Shown here in pieces: positions 18,390 to 26,982 of a stretch of DNA of 64,000 nt. This DNA comes from Tenacibaculum singaporense (GTDB taxonomy: Bacteria; Bacteroidota; Bacteroidia; Flavobacteriales; Flavobacteriaceae), in assembly GCF_003867015.1 (NCBI RefSeq), contig NZ_CP032548.1, positions 248,001-312,000 on the forward strand. The letters run 5' to 3'. Made by a program: the position numbers and the translations under genes. The notes beneath the pieces were generated by a model. That model did no database searches and was not told the DNA's origin. It saw nothing but the letters and a program-made list of their open reading frames with translations. How positions within the stretch are numbered: the stretch's first letter is position 1; the number at the start of each line of letters is the position of its first letter.

Positions 18390-19583
18390 TTATATCACTT
18401 TCAGCTCTTTTCCAACCTTGATAAATGCTTTTATTGCTTTGTCTAAATGCTCTTTTTCATGAGCCGCTGATAACTGTACTCTAATTCTTGCTTGCTCTTT
18501 TGGTACTACTGGATAGAAAAATCCAATTACATAAATACCTTCTTCCAATAACCTATTTGCCATCACTTGTGACAACTTAGCATCGTATAACATTACAGGA
18601 ACAATTGCAGCATCAGCTCCTACTAAATCAAACCCTGCTCTCTCCATTTCAGTACGGAAATAGTTGGTATTCCATTCTAATTTATCACGTAAGGTAGTGT
18701 CATTAGATAATAAATCAAATACTTTTAATGAAGCTCCTACAATTGCAGGTGCTAACGAGTTTGAGAACAAATATGGACGAGAACGTTGACGTAAAATCTC
18801 AATAATTTCTTTCTTTCCTGTAGTATATCCTCCCATGGCTCCACCAAGTGCTTTTCCTAAGGTTCCTGTAACAATATCAACACGATCCATTACATTTTTT
18901 AGTTCCACAGTTCCACGTCCTGTTTTTCCAATAAACCCAGCTGCATGACATTCATCAACCATTACCATTGCATCGTACTTATCAGCTAAATCACAAATTT
19001 CATCTAACTTAGCTACGATTCCATCCATAGAAAAAACTCCATCAGTTACAATAATTTTAAAACGATGTCCTTGCTTATTTGCCTCAATTAATTGCTCTTC
19101 TAATGATGCCATATCGTTATTATCATAACGATAACGTGCTGCCTTACACAAACGCACTCCATCAATAATAGATGCATGGTTTAAACTATCAGAAATAATT
19201 GCATCTTCTTTGGTTAATAAAGGCTCAAAAACACCTCCATTGGCATCAAAAGCTGCTGCATATAAAATGGTATCTTCTGTCGTATAAAAATCGGCAATCT
19301 TTTTTTCTAGTTGCTTGTGAATATCTTGCGTTCCACAAATAAAACGTACAGATGACATTCCAAAACCATGCGTATCCATTGTGTCTTTTGCTGCTTGAAT
19401 TACTTCTGGGTGATTAGATAATCCTAAGTAATTGTTTGCACAAAAGTTAATCACTTCTTCTCCTGTAGAAATTTTAATCACTGCATCTTGTGATGATGTA
19501 ATAATACGCTCTGACTTATATAATCCAGCATCTTTGATGTCCTGAATTTCTTGCTGTAGTTGTTCTTTAATTTTCCCGTACAT
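18390..19583 (-). CDS. kbl: Glycine C-acetyltransferase (2-amino-3-ketobutyrate CoA ligase)
   Basis: A 397-residue PLP enzyme of the alpha-oxoamine synthase family, cleaving 2-amino-3-ketobutyrate with CoA to glycine and acetyl-CoA in threonine breakdown. Motifs: [15 protein letters not shown] near residue 48, [32 protein letters not shown] (PLP-ring Asp and His) near residue 208, and the PLP lysine in [14 protein letters not shown] near residue 243. Length matches Kbl (about 398). The partner threonine dehydrogenase gene is not in the window. It has its own -7 box. Confidence 0.94.
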   Translation of the reverse strand: MYGKIKEQLQQEIQDIKDAGLYKSERIITSSQDAVIKISTGEEVINFCANNYLGLSNHPEVIQAAKDTMDTHGFGMSSVRFICGTQDIHKQLEKKIADFYTTEDTILYAAAFDANGGVFEPLLTKEDAIISDSLNHASIIDGVRLCKAARYRYDNNDMASLEEQLIEANKQGHRFKIIVTDGVFSMDGIVAKLDEICDLADKYDAMVMVDECHAAGFIGKTGRGTVELKNVMDRVDIVTGTLGKALGGAMGGYTTGKKEIIEILRQRSRPYLFSNSLAPAIVGASLKVFDLLSNDTTLRDKLEWNTNYFRTEMERAGFDLVGADAAIVPVMLYDAKLSQVMANRLLEEGIYVIGFFYPVVPKEQARIRVQLSAAHEKEHLDKAIKAFIKVGKELKVI

Positions 19584-19622
19584 AATTTATGTTTGAAAGT
19601 TGTTTGCTATAAAATAAAAGGT

Positions 19623-19630
19623 CAAAGTTA
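19623..19630 (-). promoter_or_regulatory. -7 box of kbl
   Basis: TAACTTTG in the minus sense, in the 51-bp gap after the helicase gene, 39 nt before the kbl ATG. Confidence 0.5.
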
Positions 19631-19634
19631 GTTG

Positions 19635-22600
19635 TTAAACTTCTTCAACCAAAATTTCTTTATCAATATATATAAGTAGTTTTTTTAACACCTTAAAATT
19701 CATCGTTTGCAATACTCTAGCATACCTCAATAATTGTTGGTGGTACACTTTAGAGGGCTTCCCTGTTTTATAATCTATAATCACTACTTCTTTGTTTTGG
19801 TTAAAAACCAATCTATCTGGAATTATAATTTGACCATCAACATCTACAATTTCTCTCTCATTAAACACCTCAGCTTCTCCCAAAAAATATTCTTTTAGCT
19901 CAGAGTGTCCAACTATTCTTTGAATATTTTTTATTACTTTTAATGATTTTTCTTGTGGTAATATTCCTTGCTGTTCATAACGATAAACAACCTTATCTAT
20001 ATCTTCTTTTGTAATGATTTCTGCCATCATTTCATGAATCAAATTACCAAATTCAATAGCTTTTCCTTGTTCTGTATCCCACAATTTTGACGCACTTGCT
20101 AACATATGGATATTATGTTCCTTCCAAGGAGTGGATATAAAACCTTCCTGTAATTTAACTCCTGATTTATTTTCTTTTTGAGGAGTACTTACCCTTTCTT
20201 TGTTTCCAAAAGAATACTCTAAAATTTCATCACTCCATTTACCTAACTTCTTTAAATAACTAATAAAAATTCCAGAATAAAAATTAGTATTCTCTTCTCC
20301 TTTTGACGAAATCTTCTTTTCTGTTACAATATACAATTGTTCAACTGCTCTGGTAAGAGCAACATACAGTAGATTAAAGTTATCTAACTCTAACTCTTCT
20401 CTTTGTTGCTGATAAATTTCTAAGCCTCGGTTATTTACATAATTCAAATCTTTATTAAATGGAACCAACAACTCTTCAAATCCATCAAAATTTTCTGGCA
20501 ACTCATTTAACCAAACTTTCGGGTTCACTTGTCTGTACACATCTAGATCATACGGAAAAATTACTACAGGAAACTCCAATCCTTTCGATTTGTGAATCGT
20601 CATCACTTGTGCCGCATTCCCACCTTCAGGAGACACAATACTCAGCTTATCTTTTTTTTCTGACCAGAAATCTAGAAATTCTTGAATACTTGTTCCTTTC
20701 CGCTGTTGCTCTAGCACCACATCTAAAAAGAACTGTACATAAGCATCTGATGAAGTAATTAATTGAAAACCTCTAATAATCTCTTCTATTTTTTCGTAAA
20801 AAGGCAACTGATGAAACATCGATAATTCAAAAGATATTCCATATTCTTTTAATCCTAAAAAGAGTTTTTCATTTGGTTGATGTATTAAACTATCGATAAA
20901 CAAATGTTTATCTTTAGCTACTCTTAAATGTTCTTGCAAAAAATAAAGCATTTCCAGACAGGTTTCCTTGTCATTTGGATGCTGAATTACTTGTAAAACA
21001 TTTGCTATAAAATTAACTTTCGAACTATTTTCTAATAATAACGTTTCTGAAGAAATGATATCTATTCCATTTTCTGTCAAATAGTTTGCTACTGCAATTC
21101 CATCTTTCTTTTTACGAACTAAAATACAAATCTCATTCAGCGTAAAGTCAGCTTCTAAGTTTTTAACAACCTCTAAAATTTTCTTCGGATACTTAATTTT
21201 TTCCTCTTCTTTATCTTCTTCTTTCCCTAAAAAAGAAAGCGACACAAATCCTCCTTTTTTAGTTGTTGTTAACTGTTTATTACCCTCAACAAACAATTCT
21301 TTATACGAATCGTTTTGTAGAAAGTTTGCAGTATGTTGAAAAAACTGATTATTGAAATCAATCACTTCAGCATAACTCCTAAAATTGGTTTCTAAAGTTT
21401 TTACTTCTTTTGAAATTTGAAATGGATTATCCTTTTCTGAACCCAATCCAATAAACTGTTCTGACTTCCCTCCACGCCAACGATAAATTGCTTGTTTACC
21501 ATCACCCACCAACAACAAACTACTATTTTCTTGTGCTAGTGCATTATCAATTAGCGGGATTAAATTTTGCCATTGTAAGGTTGATGTATCTTGCATTTCA
21601 TCAATAAAATAATGTATAAATCGTTGCCCTATTCGCTCATAAATAAACGGAGCAGGTTGGTCTTTGATATTTTCAGAAATTAAATGATTAAACTCCGCAT
21701 TCAATCGTAAATTATTCTCTTCCTTTAGATGTGTTAACTCTTGATTGATATTGTTTAAAACTGCTAATGGAATAATACTTTTCAATGCTAGCTTATTCAT
21801 TGAAAACTGTTGATACAACTGCTCAGACTCCATATACAATTTTATAAGCTCTGGCAAAACTCCTTCAATAACAGATTTTACATCTTCTGACTTTGATTTT
21901 GAATAGAAAGAACCTTCTTCAATTCGCTCTCTTAATTTGCTTTGATCAAAAAACTTTGCTTTTTCTGGATTTTTAGACAGTGCTACAAAATGATTTGGCA
22001 ACATTGATCGGTAAAAATCTTTATGATCTAACTGTACTGATTGAATAACTTGCAAAGCTTCTTCTCCGATTTCCTTCCAACGTTTTTTTATTTGCGTTTG
22101 ATGTTTTGACAACTTTGTTTTTAAGTTAGTAAAATCGGTAAGTTGTTTATCCGCTAATTTTTTAAAATGTTTTGTATCATCTTCATTCAACAAAATTTTA
22201 GCAAACTCATTTAATTCACGAGAGATATCCCAAGATTTATCATCATCTGCTTTATCTAGAGAAAAATCAATAAGTAATTTAGTCAATGCTTCATCACTTC
22301 CTATTTTTGAAATTAGTACATCTACCGCTTCATTTAGCAAAGAAACAGCATCCATTTCTACTTCAAAATTAAGTGGCAATCCTAAATCATAAGCAAAGCT
22401 TTTTATAATTTTATGGGTAAAGCTATCAATTGTAGTAATTGAAAAAGCAGAATAGTTTCGAAGAATTTCATCTAGTATTTTTTTACTTCGTTCTTTTACG
22501 ACACTTCTATCAAGTGAAGTTTCTTCTAAGATAATTTCTAGTAAATCATTACTTTCTCCTTCTGAAAAAACTTGTAGATTGTGCAACACCCGCTCTTTCA

Positions 22601-22766
22601 TTTCACCCGCAGCCTTGTTAGTGAACGTAATCGCTAATATTTTTTGAAAACGAAAAATATCTTCAGATTGCAACAAAACTTTTAGATACTCTTTAACTAA
22701 TGTAAAGGTTTTACCACTACCTGCCGAGGCATTGTATACTTGAAAAGTTGACGGGTTTTCTAACAA
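19635..22766 (-). CDS. AddA/RecB-like UvrD-family helicase-nuclease
   Basis: A 1043-residue superfamily 1 helicase. Walker A is YNASAGSGKTFTLVKEYL at residues ~12-30, then FTNKAAGEMKERV, the Walker B region YFIDEMQDTSTLQW near residue 388, GDGKQAIYRWRGG near 420, TIHKSKGLEFPVVIFP near 710, and NLLYVALTRAVEQLYI near 800. The C-terminal PD-(D/E)xK nuclease core is VVIIDYKTGKP near residue 1000. It should process DNA double-strand ends for recombination. The start must be the TTG at 22766: an in-frame stop lies five codons upstream, and the first ATG is past the Walker A motif. The usual AddB partner gene is not adjacent. Confidence 0.9.
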   Translation of the reverse strand: MLENPSTFQVYNASAGSGKTFTLVKEYLKVLLQSEDIFRFQKILAITFTNKAAGEMKERVLHNLQVFSEGESNDLLEIILEETSLDRSVVKERSKKILDEILRNYSAFSITTIDSFTHKIIKSFAYDLGLPLNFEVEMDAVSLLNEAVDVLISKIGSDEALTKLLIDFSLDKADDDKSWDISRELNEFAKILLNEDDTKHFKKLADKQLTDFTNLKTKLSKHQTQIKKRWKEIGEEALQVIQSVQLDHKDFYRSMLPNHFVALSKNPEKAKFFDQSKLRERIEEGSFYSKSKSEDVKSVIEGVLPELIKLYMESEQLYQQFSMNKLALKSIIPLAVLNNINQELTHLKEENNLRLNAEFNHLISENIKDQPAPFIYERIGQRFIHYFIDEMQDTSTLQWQNLIPLIDNALAQENSSLLLVGDGKQAIYRWRGGKSEQFIGLGSEKDNPFQISKEVKTLETNFRSYAEVIDFNNQFFQHTANFLQNDSYKELFVEGNKQLTTTKKGGFVSLSFLGKEEDKEEEKIKYPKKILEVVKNLEADFTLNEICILVRKKKDGIAVANYLTENGIDIISSETLLLENSSKVNFIANVLQVIQHPNDKETCLEMLYFLQEHLRVAKDKHLFIDSLIHQPNEKLFLGLKEYGISFELSMFHQLPFYEKIEEIIRGFQLITSSDAYVQFFLDVVLEQQRKGTSIQEFLDFWSEKKDKLSIVSPEGGNAAQVMTIHKSKGLEFPVVIFPYDLDVYRQVNPKVWLNELPENFDGFEELLVPFNKDLNYVNNRGLEIYQQQREELELDNFNLLYVALTRAVEQLYIVTEKKISSKGEENTNFYSGIFISYLKKLGKWSDEILEYSFGNKERVSTPQKENKSGVKLQEGFISTPWKEHNIHMLASASKLWDTEQGKAIEFGNLIHEMMAEIITKEDIDKVVYRYEQQGILPQEKSLKVIKNIQRIVGHSELKEYFLGEAEVFNEREIVDVDGQIIIPDRLVFNQNKEVVIIDYKTGKPSKVYHQQLLRYARVLQTMNFKVLKKLLIYIDKEILVEEV

Positions 22767-22796
22767 AGTAAAATATAATTAAGCAAGCAATTTAAC

Positions 22797-22826
22797 CAAA
22801 AAAAGATTCCCGCTTTTGCGGGAATA
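22797..22826 (-). terminator. Terminator of the mntR-ZIP operon
   Basis: ATTCCCGC/GCGGGAAT stem with TTTT loop and T run in the minus sense, 31 bp after the ZIP stop. Confidence 0.85.
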
Positions 22827-22856
22827 ATACTTTTTGTATTTTATGCTAAAGTTTTT

Positions 22857-23693
22857 CTAGCCTAAACCAACATCTAACGACATCATTACTATAAACCCAC
22901 CTATAAAACCTAAAGTGGCTATATCGGTATATTTATCACGTTGTGTTTCTGGAATTACTTCTTCAACTACTACAAAAATCATTGCTCCCGCAGCAAAAGC
23001 AAGTGCATATGGCAAAATTGGTGTAAAAAATGATACCGCTACTGCACCTAAAACTGCTGCCATAGGCTCAACGATAGCAGATAATTGTCCATACCAAAAA
23101 CTTCTAAAACGACTTACTCCTTGTCTTCTTAATGGCATAGCAACTGCGAATCCTTCTGGGAAATTTTGAATTCCAATACCAATAGCTAATGAAATAGCTG
23201 CGATAATCATTTCGGTTTGCTCTACCCCAACCATTGTTGAAGCTGCCCCAAACAAAACACCTACAGCCAAACCTTCAGGAATATTATGTAGAGTTATTGC
23301 CAAAACCAACAGAGTAGTTTTATGCCAATTTGTTTTCATACCCTCTGCTTCATTCTCTTTGAAGTTTATATGTAAATGTGGCAACCATTTGTCCATTCCA
23401 AACAAAGCTAAAGCCCCTAAAGCAAACCCAATTGCCGAAGGAAACACTTTTACAAACCCTTCTCCTGGACTGTTATCAATTGCTGGCGACAACAAACTCC
23501 AAAAACTTGCCGCAACCATTACTCCTCCTGTAAAACCAAGCATACCATCTAAAACAGCCCGATTCATTTTTTTAAAGAAGAATACTAATGCTGCCCCTAA
23601 AGCTGTTAAACCCCAAGTGAATAACGAAGCATACAGTGCTGCTTGAATTGGGTGTTCTTTACCAAAACTTACTAATTGATTAAATAAATCCAT
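22857..23693 (-). CDS. ZIP-family divalent metal transporter
   Basis: A 278-residue inner-membrane transporter with about eight hydrophobic helices. The two ZIP metal-site motifs are visible: ITLHNIPEGLAVG near residue 135 and IQNFPEGFAVAMPLRR near residue 175, with a further VVEEVIPE near residue 243. ZIP carriers import zinc, manganese or iron. The gene lies 20 bp behind a DtxR/MntR-type regulator and forms an operon with it, suggesting manganese or iron uptake under metal control (inference). A GufA/ZupT-like subfamily is likely. Confidence 0.92.
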   Translation of the reverse strand: MDLFNQLVSFGKEHPIQAALYASLFTWGLTALGAALVFFFKKMNRAVLDGMLGFTGGVMVAASFWSLLSPAIDNSPGEGFVKVFPSAIGFALGALALFGMDKWLPHLHINFKENEAEGMKTNWHKTTLLVLAITLHNIPEGLAVGVLFGAASTMVGVEQTEMIIAAISLAIGIGIQNFPEGFAVAMPLRRQGVSRFRSFWYGQLSAIVEPMAAVLGAVAVSFFTPILPYALAFAAGAMIFVVVEEVIPETQRDKYTDIATLGFIGGFIVMMSLDVGLG

Positions 23694-23713
23694 TTATAAA
23701 AAATTATTTCCTG

Positions 23714-24385
23714 TTATTTGCTTAATGTAGTTTTTTGAATATATAAGTTACTTGCTATTTTATTGGATACTGTAAGAGTTTTCCCATCCATTTCTATAAC
23801 TAAAGACCCATCAAAAGGCTCCTTTTCTACGACTTTTATTTGCTTCCCTAATGCAATTTCTTGTTTATCTAAAAAACGTAAAAACTCCGAAGAACTATCA
23901 TCTACACCAACACAAACTCCAACTTCATTTTTATTTAAAGTAGACAACAAACTTTTTTCTATTATTTGCAAGTTTCCTTCTTTGTCTGGAATGGGGTCTC
24001 CATGCGGATCTCTTTTTGGATAATCTAAAAAAGCATCTAATTCGTTAATTAACTTTGGTGATTTAATATGTTCTAACTGTTCTGCTACTTCATGCACTTC
24101 ATCCCAAGAAAAATTAAGTTTCTTTACCAAGAAAACTTCCCACAATCTATGTTTACGAACAATATTTGCTGCTATTTTCTTTCCAAAATCAGTTAATGTT
24201 ACTCCTTGGTATTTTTTATAGCTAACTACGTTTTTTTCTGATAATTTTTTAACCATATCAGTTACTGAAGAAGCTTTTGTATCTAACCTTTTTGCAATCG
24301 CATTCGTGCTAATTCCTTTTTTGTAATCAGCAGCTAAATGATACATTGTTTTTATATAGTTTTCTTCAGATTGACTAAACATCAT
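23714..24385 (-). CDS. mntR: MntR/DtxR-family metal-dependent repressor
   Basis: A 223-residue regulator. Residues ~1-65 are the winged helix (STNAIAKRLDTKASSVTDMVKKL). Residues ~70-140 form the metal-binding dimer domain (NIVRKHRLWEVFLVKKL, WDEVHEVAEQLEHI with His/Glu ligands). Residues ~150-223 look like a FeoA/SH3-like domain. With metal bound such proteins repress uptake genes. Upstream lies a 9-bp-arm palindrome shared with a divergent TonB receptor. Two consecutive ATGs (24385, 24382) are possible starts. Whether Mn or Fe is the co-repressor cannot be read from sequence. Confidence 0.9.
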   Translation of the reverse strand: MMFSQSEENYIKTMYHLAADYKKGISTNAIAKRLDTKASSVTDMVKKLSEKNVVSYKKYQGVTLTDFGKKIAANIVRKHRLWEVFLVKKLNFSWDEVHEVAEQLEHIKSPKLINELDAFLDYPKRDPHGDPIPDKEGNLQIIEKSLLSTLNKNEVGVCVGVDDSSSEFLRFLDKQEIALGKQIKVVEKEPFDGSLVIEMDGKTLTVSNKIASNLYIQKTTLSK

Positions 24386-24402
24386 TATTTTTTTTAGGTA
24401 TG

Positions 24403-24410
24403 CAAATATA
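24403..24410 (-). promoter_or_regulatory. -7 box of the mntR-ZIP operon
   Basis: TATATTTG in the minus sense, 17 nt before the first mntR ATG. Confidence 0.55.
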
Positions 24411-24433
24411 TAGTTTTTGATTTAATTAAACAT

Positions 24434-24455
24434 ATTTTTAGTTAAGACTAAAAAT
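24434..24455. promoter_or_regulatory. Palindromic operator candidate for the MntR-type repressor
   Basis: Perfect inverted repeat of 9-bp arms, ATTTTTAGT and ACTAAAAAT, around a TAAG centre. It lies between the divergent mntR and TonB-receptor promoters. It covers the -33 region of the receptor promoter, 5 nt from its -7 box, so binding would block transcription. Size and symmetry fit DtxR/MntR-type operators. Confidence 0.65.
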
Positions 24456-24460
24456 TAATT

Positions 24461-24468
24461 TATATTTG
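24461..24468 (+). promoter_or_regulatory. -7 box of the metal-module TonB receptor
   Basis: TATATTTG on the plus strand, 48 nt before the receptor ATG and directly downstream of the palindrome. Confidence 0.6.
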
Positions 24469-24516
24469 CGAAAATATTTAATTTTAAAAACTGTTTAACA
24501 GTAAACTATTTTCAAC

Positions 24517-26847
24517 ATGAAAAATCATATTACCTTAGTAATTATATTATTATCAACTATTGTAAGCGGACAAACAATTAAAGGGAAAGTCACTTCATCT
24601 TCAGGAGAAACTATACCTTTCGCTAATGTATTTATAAAGGGAACAGAAAACGGAACAACTACAGATGAATCTGGAAACTACACATTAAAAACAACTAAAA
24701 ACAAATTTGTTTTAGTTGCTTCATCTATTGGTTTTTTATCAGAAAGAAAGACTATTACAATAAACTCTAACGAAGAGAAAACTGTAAATTTCATACTAAC
24801 TGAAACTGCAGAAATTCTAGATCAAGTTACTGTTACTGGCACACGTACTGATAAACGCAGAACTAACAGCCCAGTTATAGTTAATGTTATCAATAGCCAA
24901 ACCTTATCAGATGTACAAGCTTGTAACTTATCTGAAGGATTAAAATTCCAAACTGGTTTACGTGTAGAAACAGATTGCCAAACTTGTAACTATACCCAAC
25001 TTCGTATGAATGGTTTAGCTGGCGGATATTCACAAATTTTAATTAATGGTCGCCCTATTTTTAGTCCGTTAACTGGATTATATGGTCTAGAACAAGTACC
25101 TACTAATATGATTGAACGTATAGAAGTAGTCCGCGGTGGTGGCTCTGCCTTATATGGTTCAAGTGCCATAGGAGGAACTGTAAATGTAATTACAAAAATT
25201 CCGAAGAAAAATAATTACAGCATTGGTTATACTTATCAAAATATCAAAGGAGTTTCAGATCACATAATTGCTGGAAATGCTACAATAGTAAATGAAGACA
25301 GAAATGCTGGCGCTTCGTTTTTTATCAATAATAGAAAAAGAGACCTGTATGATGCTAATGGTGATAATTTTTCTGAATTACCTGAATTGAAAAATAATTC
25401 ATTTGGAACTAATTTATTCTTCCTTCCAACAGATAATCAAAAAATAGAGGTTAACTTTAGTAAAATGAATGAATATCGTTATGGTGGTGAAATGGTAGAC
25501 AAAGCTCCTCATTTTGCGCTACAATCAGAAGAACGTGTGCATGATGTTTATGTAGGAAATATTGATTATCAAATTAATTTTAATGATGACAAAAGCTCTA
25601 TAATTTCCTATTTAGCTACACAATATACCGATAGAGAACACTACACAGGAATTCGCCCTGACATAAACACTCCTGAAGACACAGAACATTTAGCTAAACC
25701 ACCATATGGTAACTCTACGACAACGACTTTTCAAGGAGGTTTACAATTCAATCATAAATTAGAGAAATTTTTAGGAGGAAATAATGTACTGACTTTAGGC
25801 GGTGAATTTGTACAAGATGATGTTTTTGATGTTATAGAAGCATACGAGTACAAAGTAGATCAATTAACTCAAAACTTAGGATTCTTTTTCCAAAGCGACT
25901 GGGAAATCAACAAGCAATTAAATTTACTAACAGGTATTCGCTACGACAACCATAAATTAAACGCTTTAAAGCAAGACGGAACAGAAAAAACTATTGTAAA
26001 CAACGTGGCTAGTCCACGAGTATCTTTACTATACAAGCCTTTTGAAAACACACAAATTAGAGGAACTTGGGGAACAGGTTTTAGAGCTCCACAAGCTTTT
26101 GACACCGATTTACACATAGCTTTTGCTGGTGGTGGAATTTCTCGAGTATTATTAGCAGATGATTTAAAAAGGGAACGCTCTAACAGCTACACACTTTCAT
26201 TCAACTACGACAAACCTACCGAGCATTATATTTACGGATTTACTTTTGAGAGTTTTTACACTAACTTAAAAGATGCTTTTTATTTAGAGTCTATTGGAGA
26301 AGATGAGTTTGGTGAAGTTTTTGAAAAAAGGAATGGTGATGGCGCCGTAGTAAAAGGAATTACTTTAGAAACACGATTAAACTACGATGGAATTCTACAG
26401 CTAGATGCTGGTTTCACCTACCAATCTAGTAAATACAACTCAGCTGTCAACAACTCAGACAAACTACCCTTAAAGAAAGAATTTTTACGTACACCAAACA
26501 CTTACGGATATGCTACTGCGACTTATACTCCAAACCAAAAATTTAAAACAGCTTTAAATTTAGTATATACTGGAAGTATGGAAGTACTACATTTAGCTTC
26601 TCCCCAAAATTTAACAGAAGACGAGTACTTTAGTTCTCCTTCTTTTTTTAATTTAGGGATTAACGCTAGCTATACATTTAATTTAGAAAAACTAAACACG
26701 AACCTAGAATTTACTACCGGAATCAAAAATATTTTTGATGAATACCAGTCAAAGTTTGATATAAGTAAAGAGCGTGACAGCAATTTCATTTACGGTCCTG
26801 CTACACCAAGAACTTTTGTTTTTGGTATAAAGTTTACAAACAATTAA
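24517..26847 (+). CDS. TonB-dependent receptor, metal-regulated
   Basis: A 776-residue outer-membrane receptor. A signal peptide ends near residue 19 (VSGQ). Residues ~20-100 are a carboxypeptidase-regulatory-like domain. The TonB box region is ILDQVTVTGTRTDK near residue 105. The plug (residues ~115-230) carries a Cys-x2-Cys (DCQTCNYTQLRMNGL) and the classical VRGGGSALYGSSAIGGTVNVIT. The barrel ends in FVFGIKFTNN. Divergent placement from mntR-ZIP and the shared palindrome imply import of a metal or metal complex across the outer membrane, with ZIP acting at the inner membrane (inference). The Cys pair could form a disulfide or contact metal. Confidence 0.9.
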   Translation: MKNHITLVIILLSTIVSGQTIKGKVTSSSGETIPFANVFIKGTENGTTTDESGNYTLKTTKNKFVLVASSIGFLSERKTITINSNEEKTVNFILTETAEILDQVTVTGTRTDKRRTNSPVIVNVINSQTLSDVQACNLSEGLKFQTGLRVETDCQTCNYTQLRMNGLAGGYSQILINGRPIFSPLTGLYGLEQVPTNMIERIEVVRGGGSALYGSSAIGGTVNVITKIPKKNNYSIGYTYQNIKGVSDHIIAGNATIVNEDRNAGASFFINNRKRDLYDANGDNFSELPELKNNSFGTNLFFLPTDNQKIEVNFSKMNEYRYGGEMVDKAPHFALQSEERVHDVYVGNIDYQINFNDDKSSIISYLATQYTDREHYTGIRPDINTPEDTEHLAKPPYGNSTTTTFQGGLQFNHKLEKFLGGNNVLTLGGEFVQDDVFDVIEAYEYKVDQLTQNLGFFFQSDWEINKQLNLLTGIRYDNHKLNALKQDGTEKTIVNNVASPRVSLLYKPFENTQIRGTWGTGFRAPQAFDTDLHIAFAGGGISRVLLADDLKRERSNSYTLSFNYDKPTEHYIYGFTFESFYTNLKDAFYLESIGEDEFGEVFEKRNGDGAVVKGITLETRLNYDGILQLDAGFTYQSSKYNSAVNNSDKLPLKKEFLRTPNTYGYATATYTPNQKFKTALNLVYTGSMEVLHLASPQNLTEDEYFSSPSFFNLGINASYTFNLEKLNTNLEFTTGIKNIFDEYQSKFDISKERDSNFIYGPATPRTFVFGIKFTNN

Positions 26848-26982
26848 TACTTTGATAACATATCAAAAGTCAGTTAACATTAACTAAACATTCTAATAAT
26901 ACAAACGTAATTTCTACGTAACATTAGCTTTACTATTTAACTTGAATTTTGCGGGATAAATAAACAGAATTCAAAGATTAGA

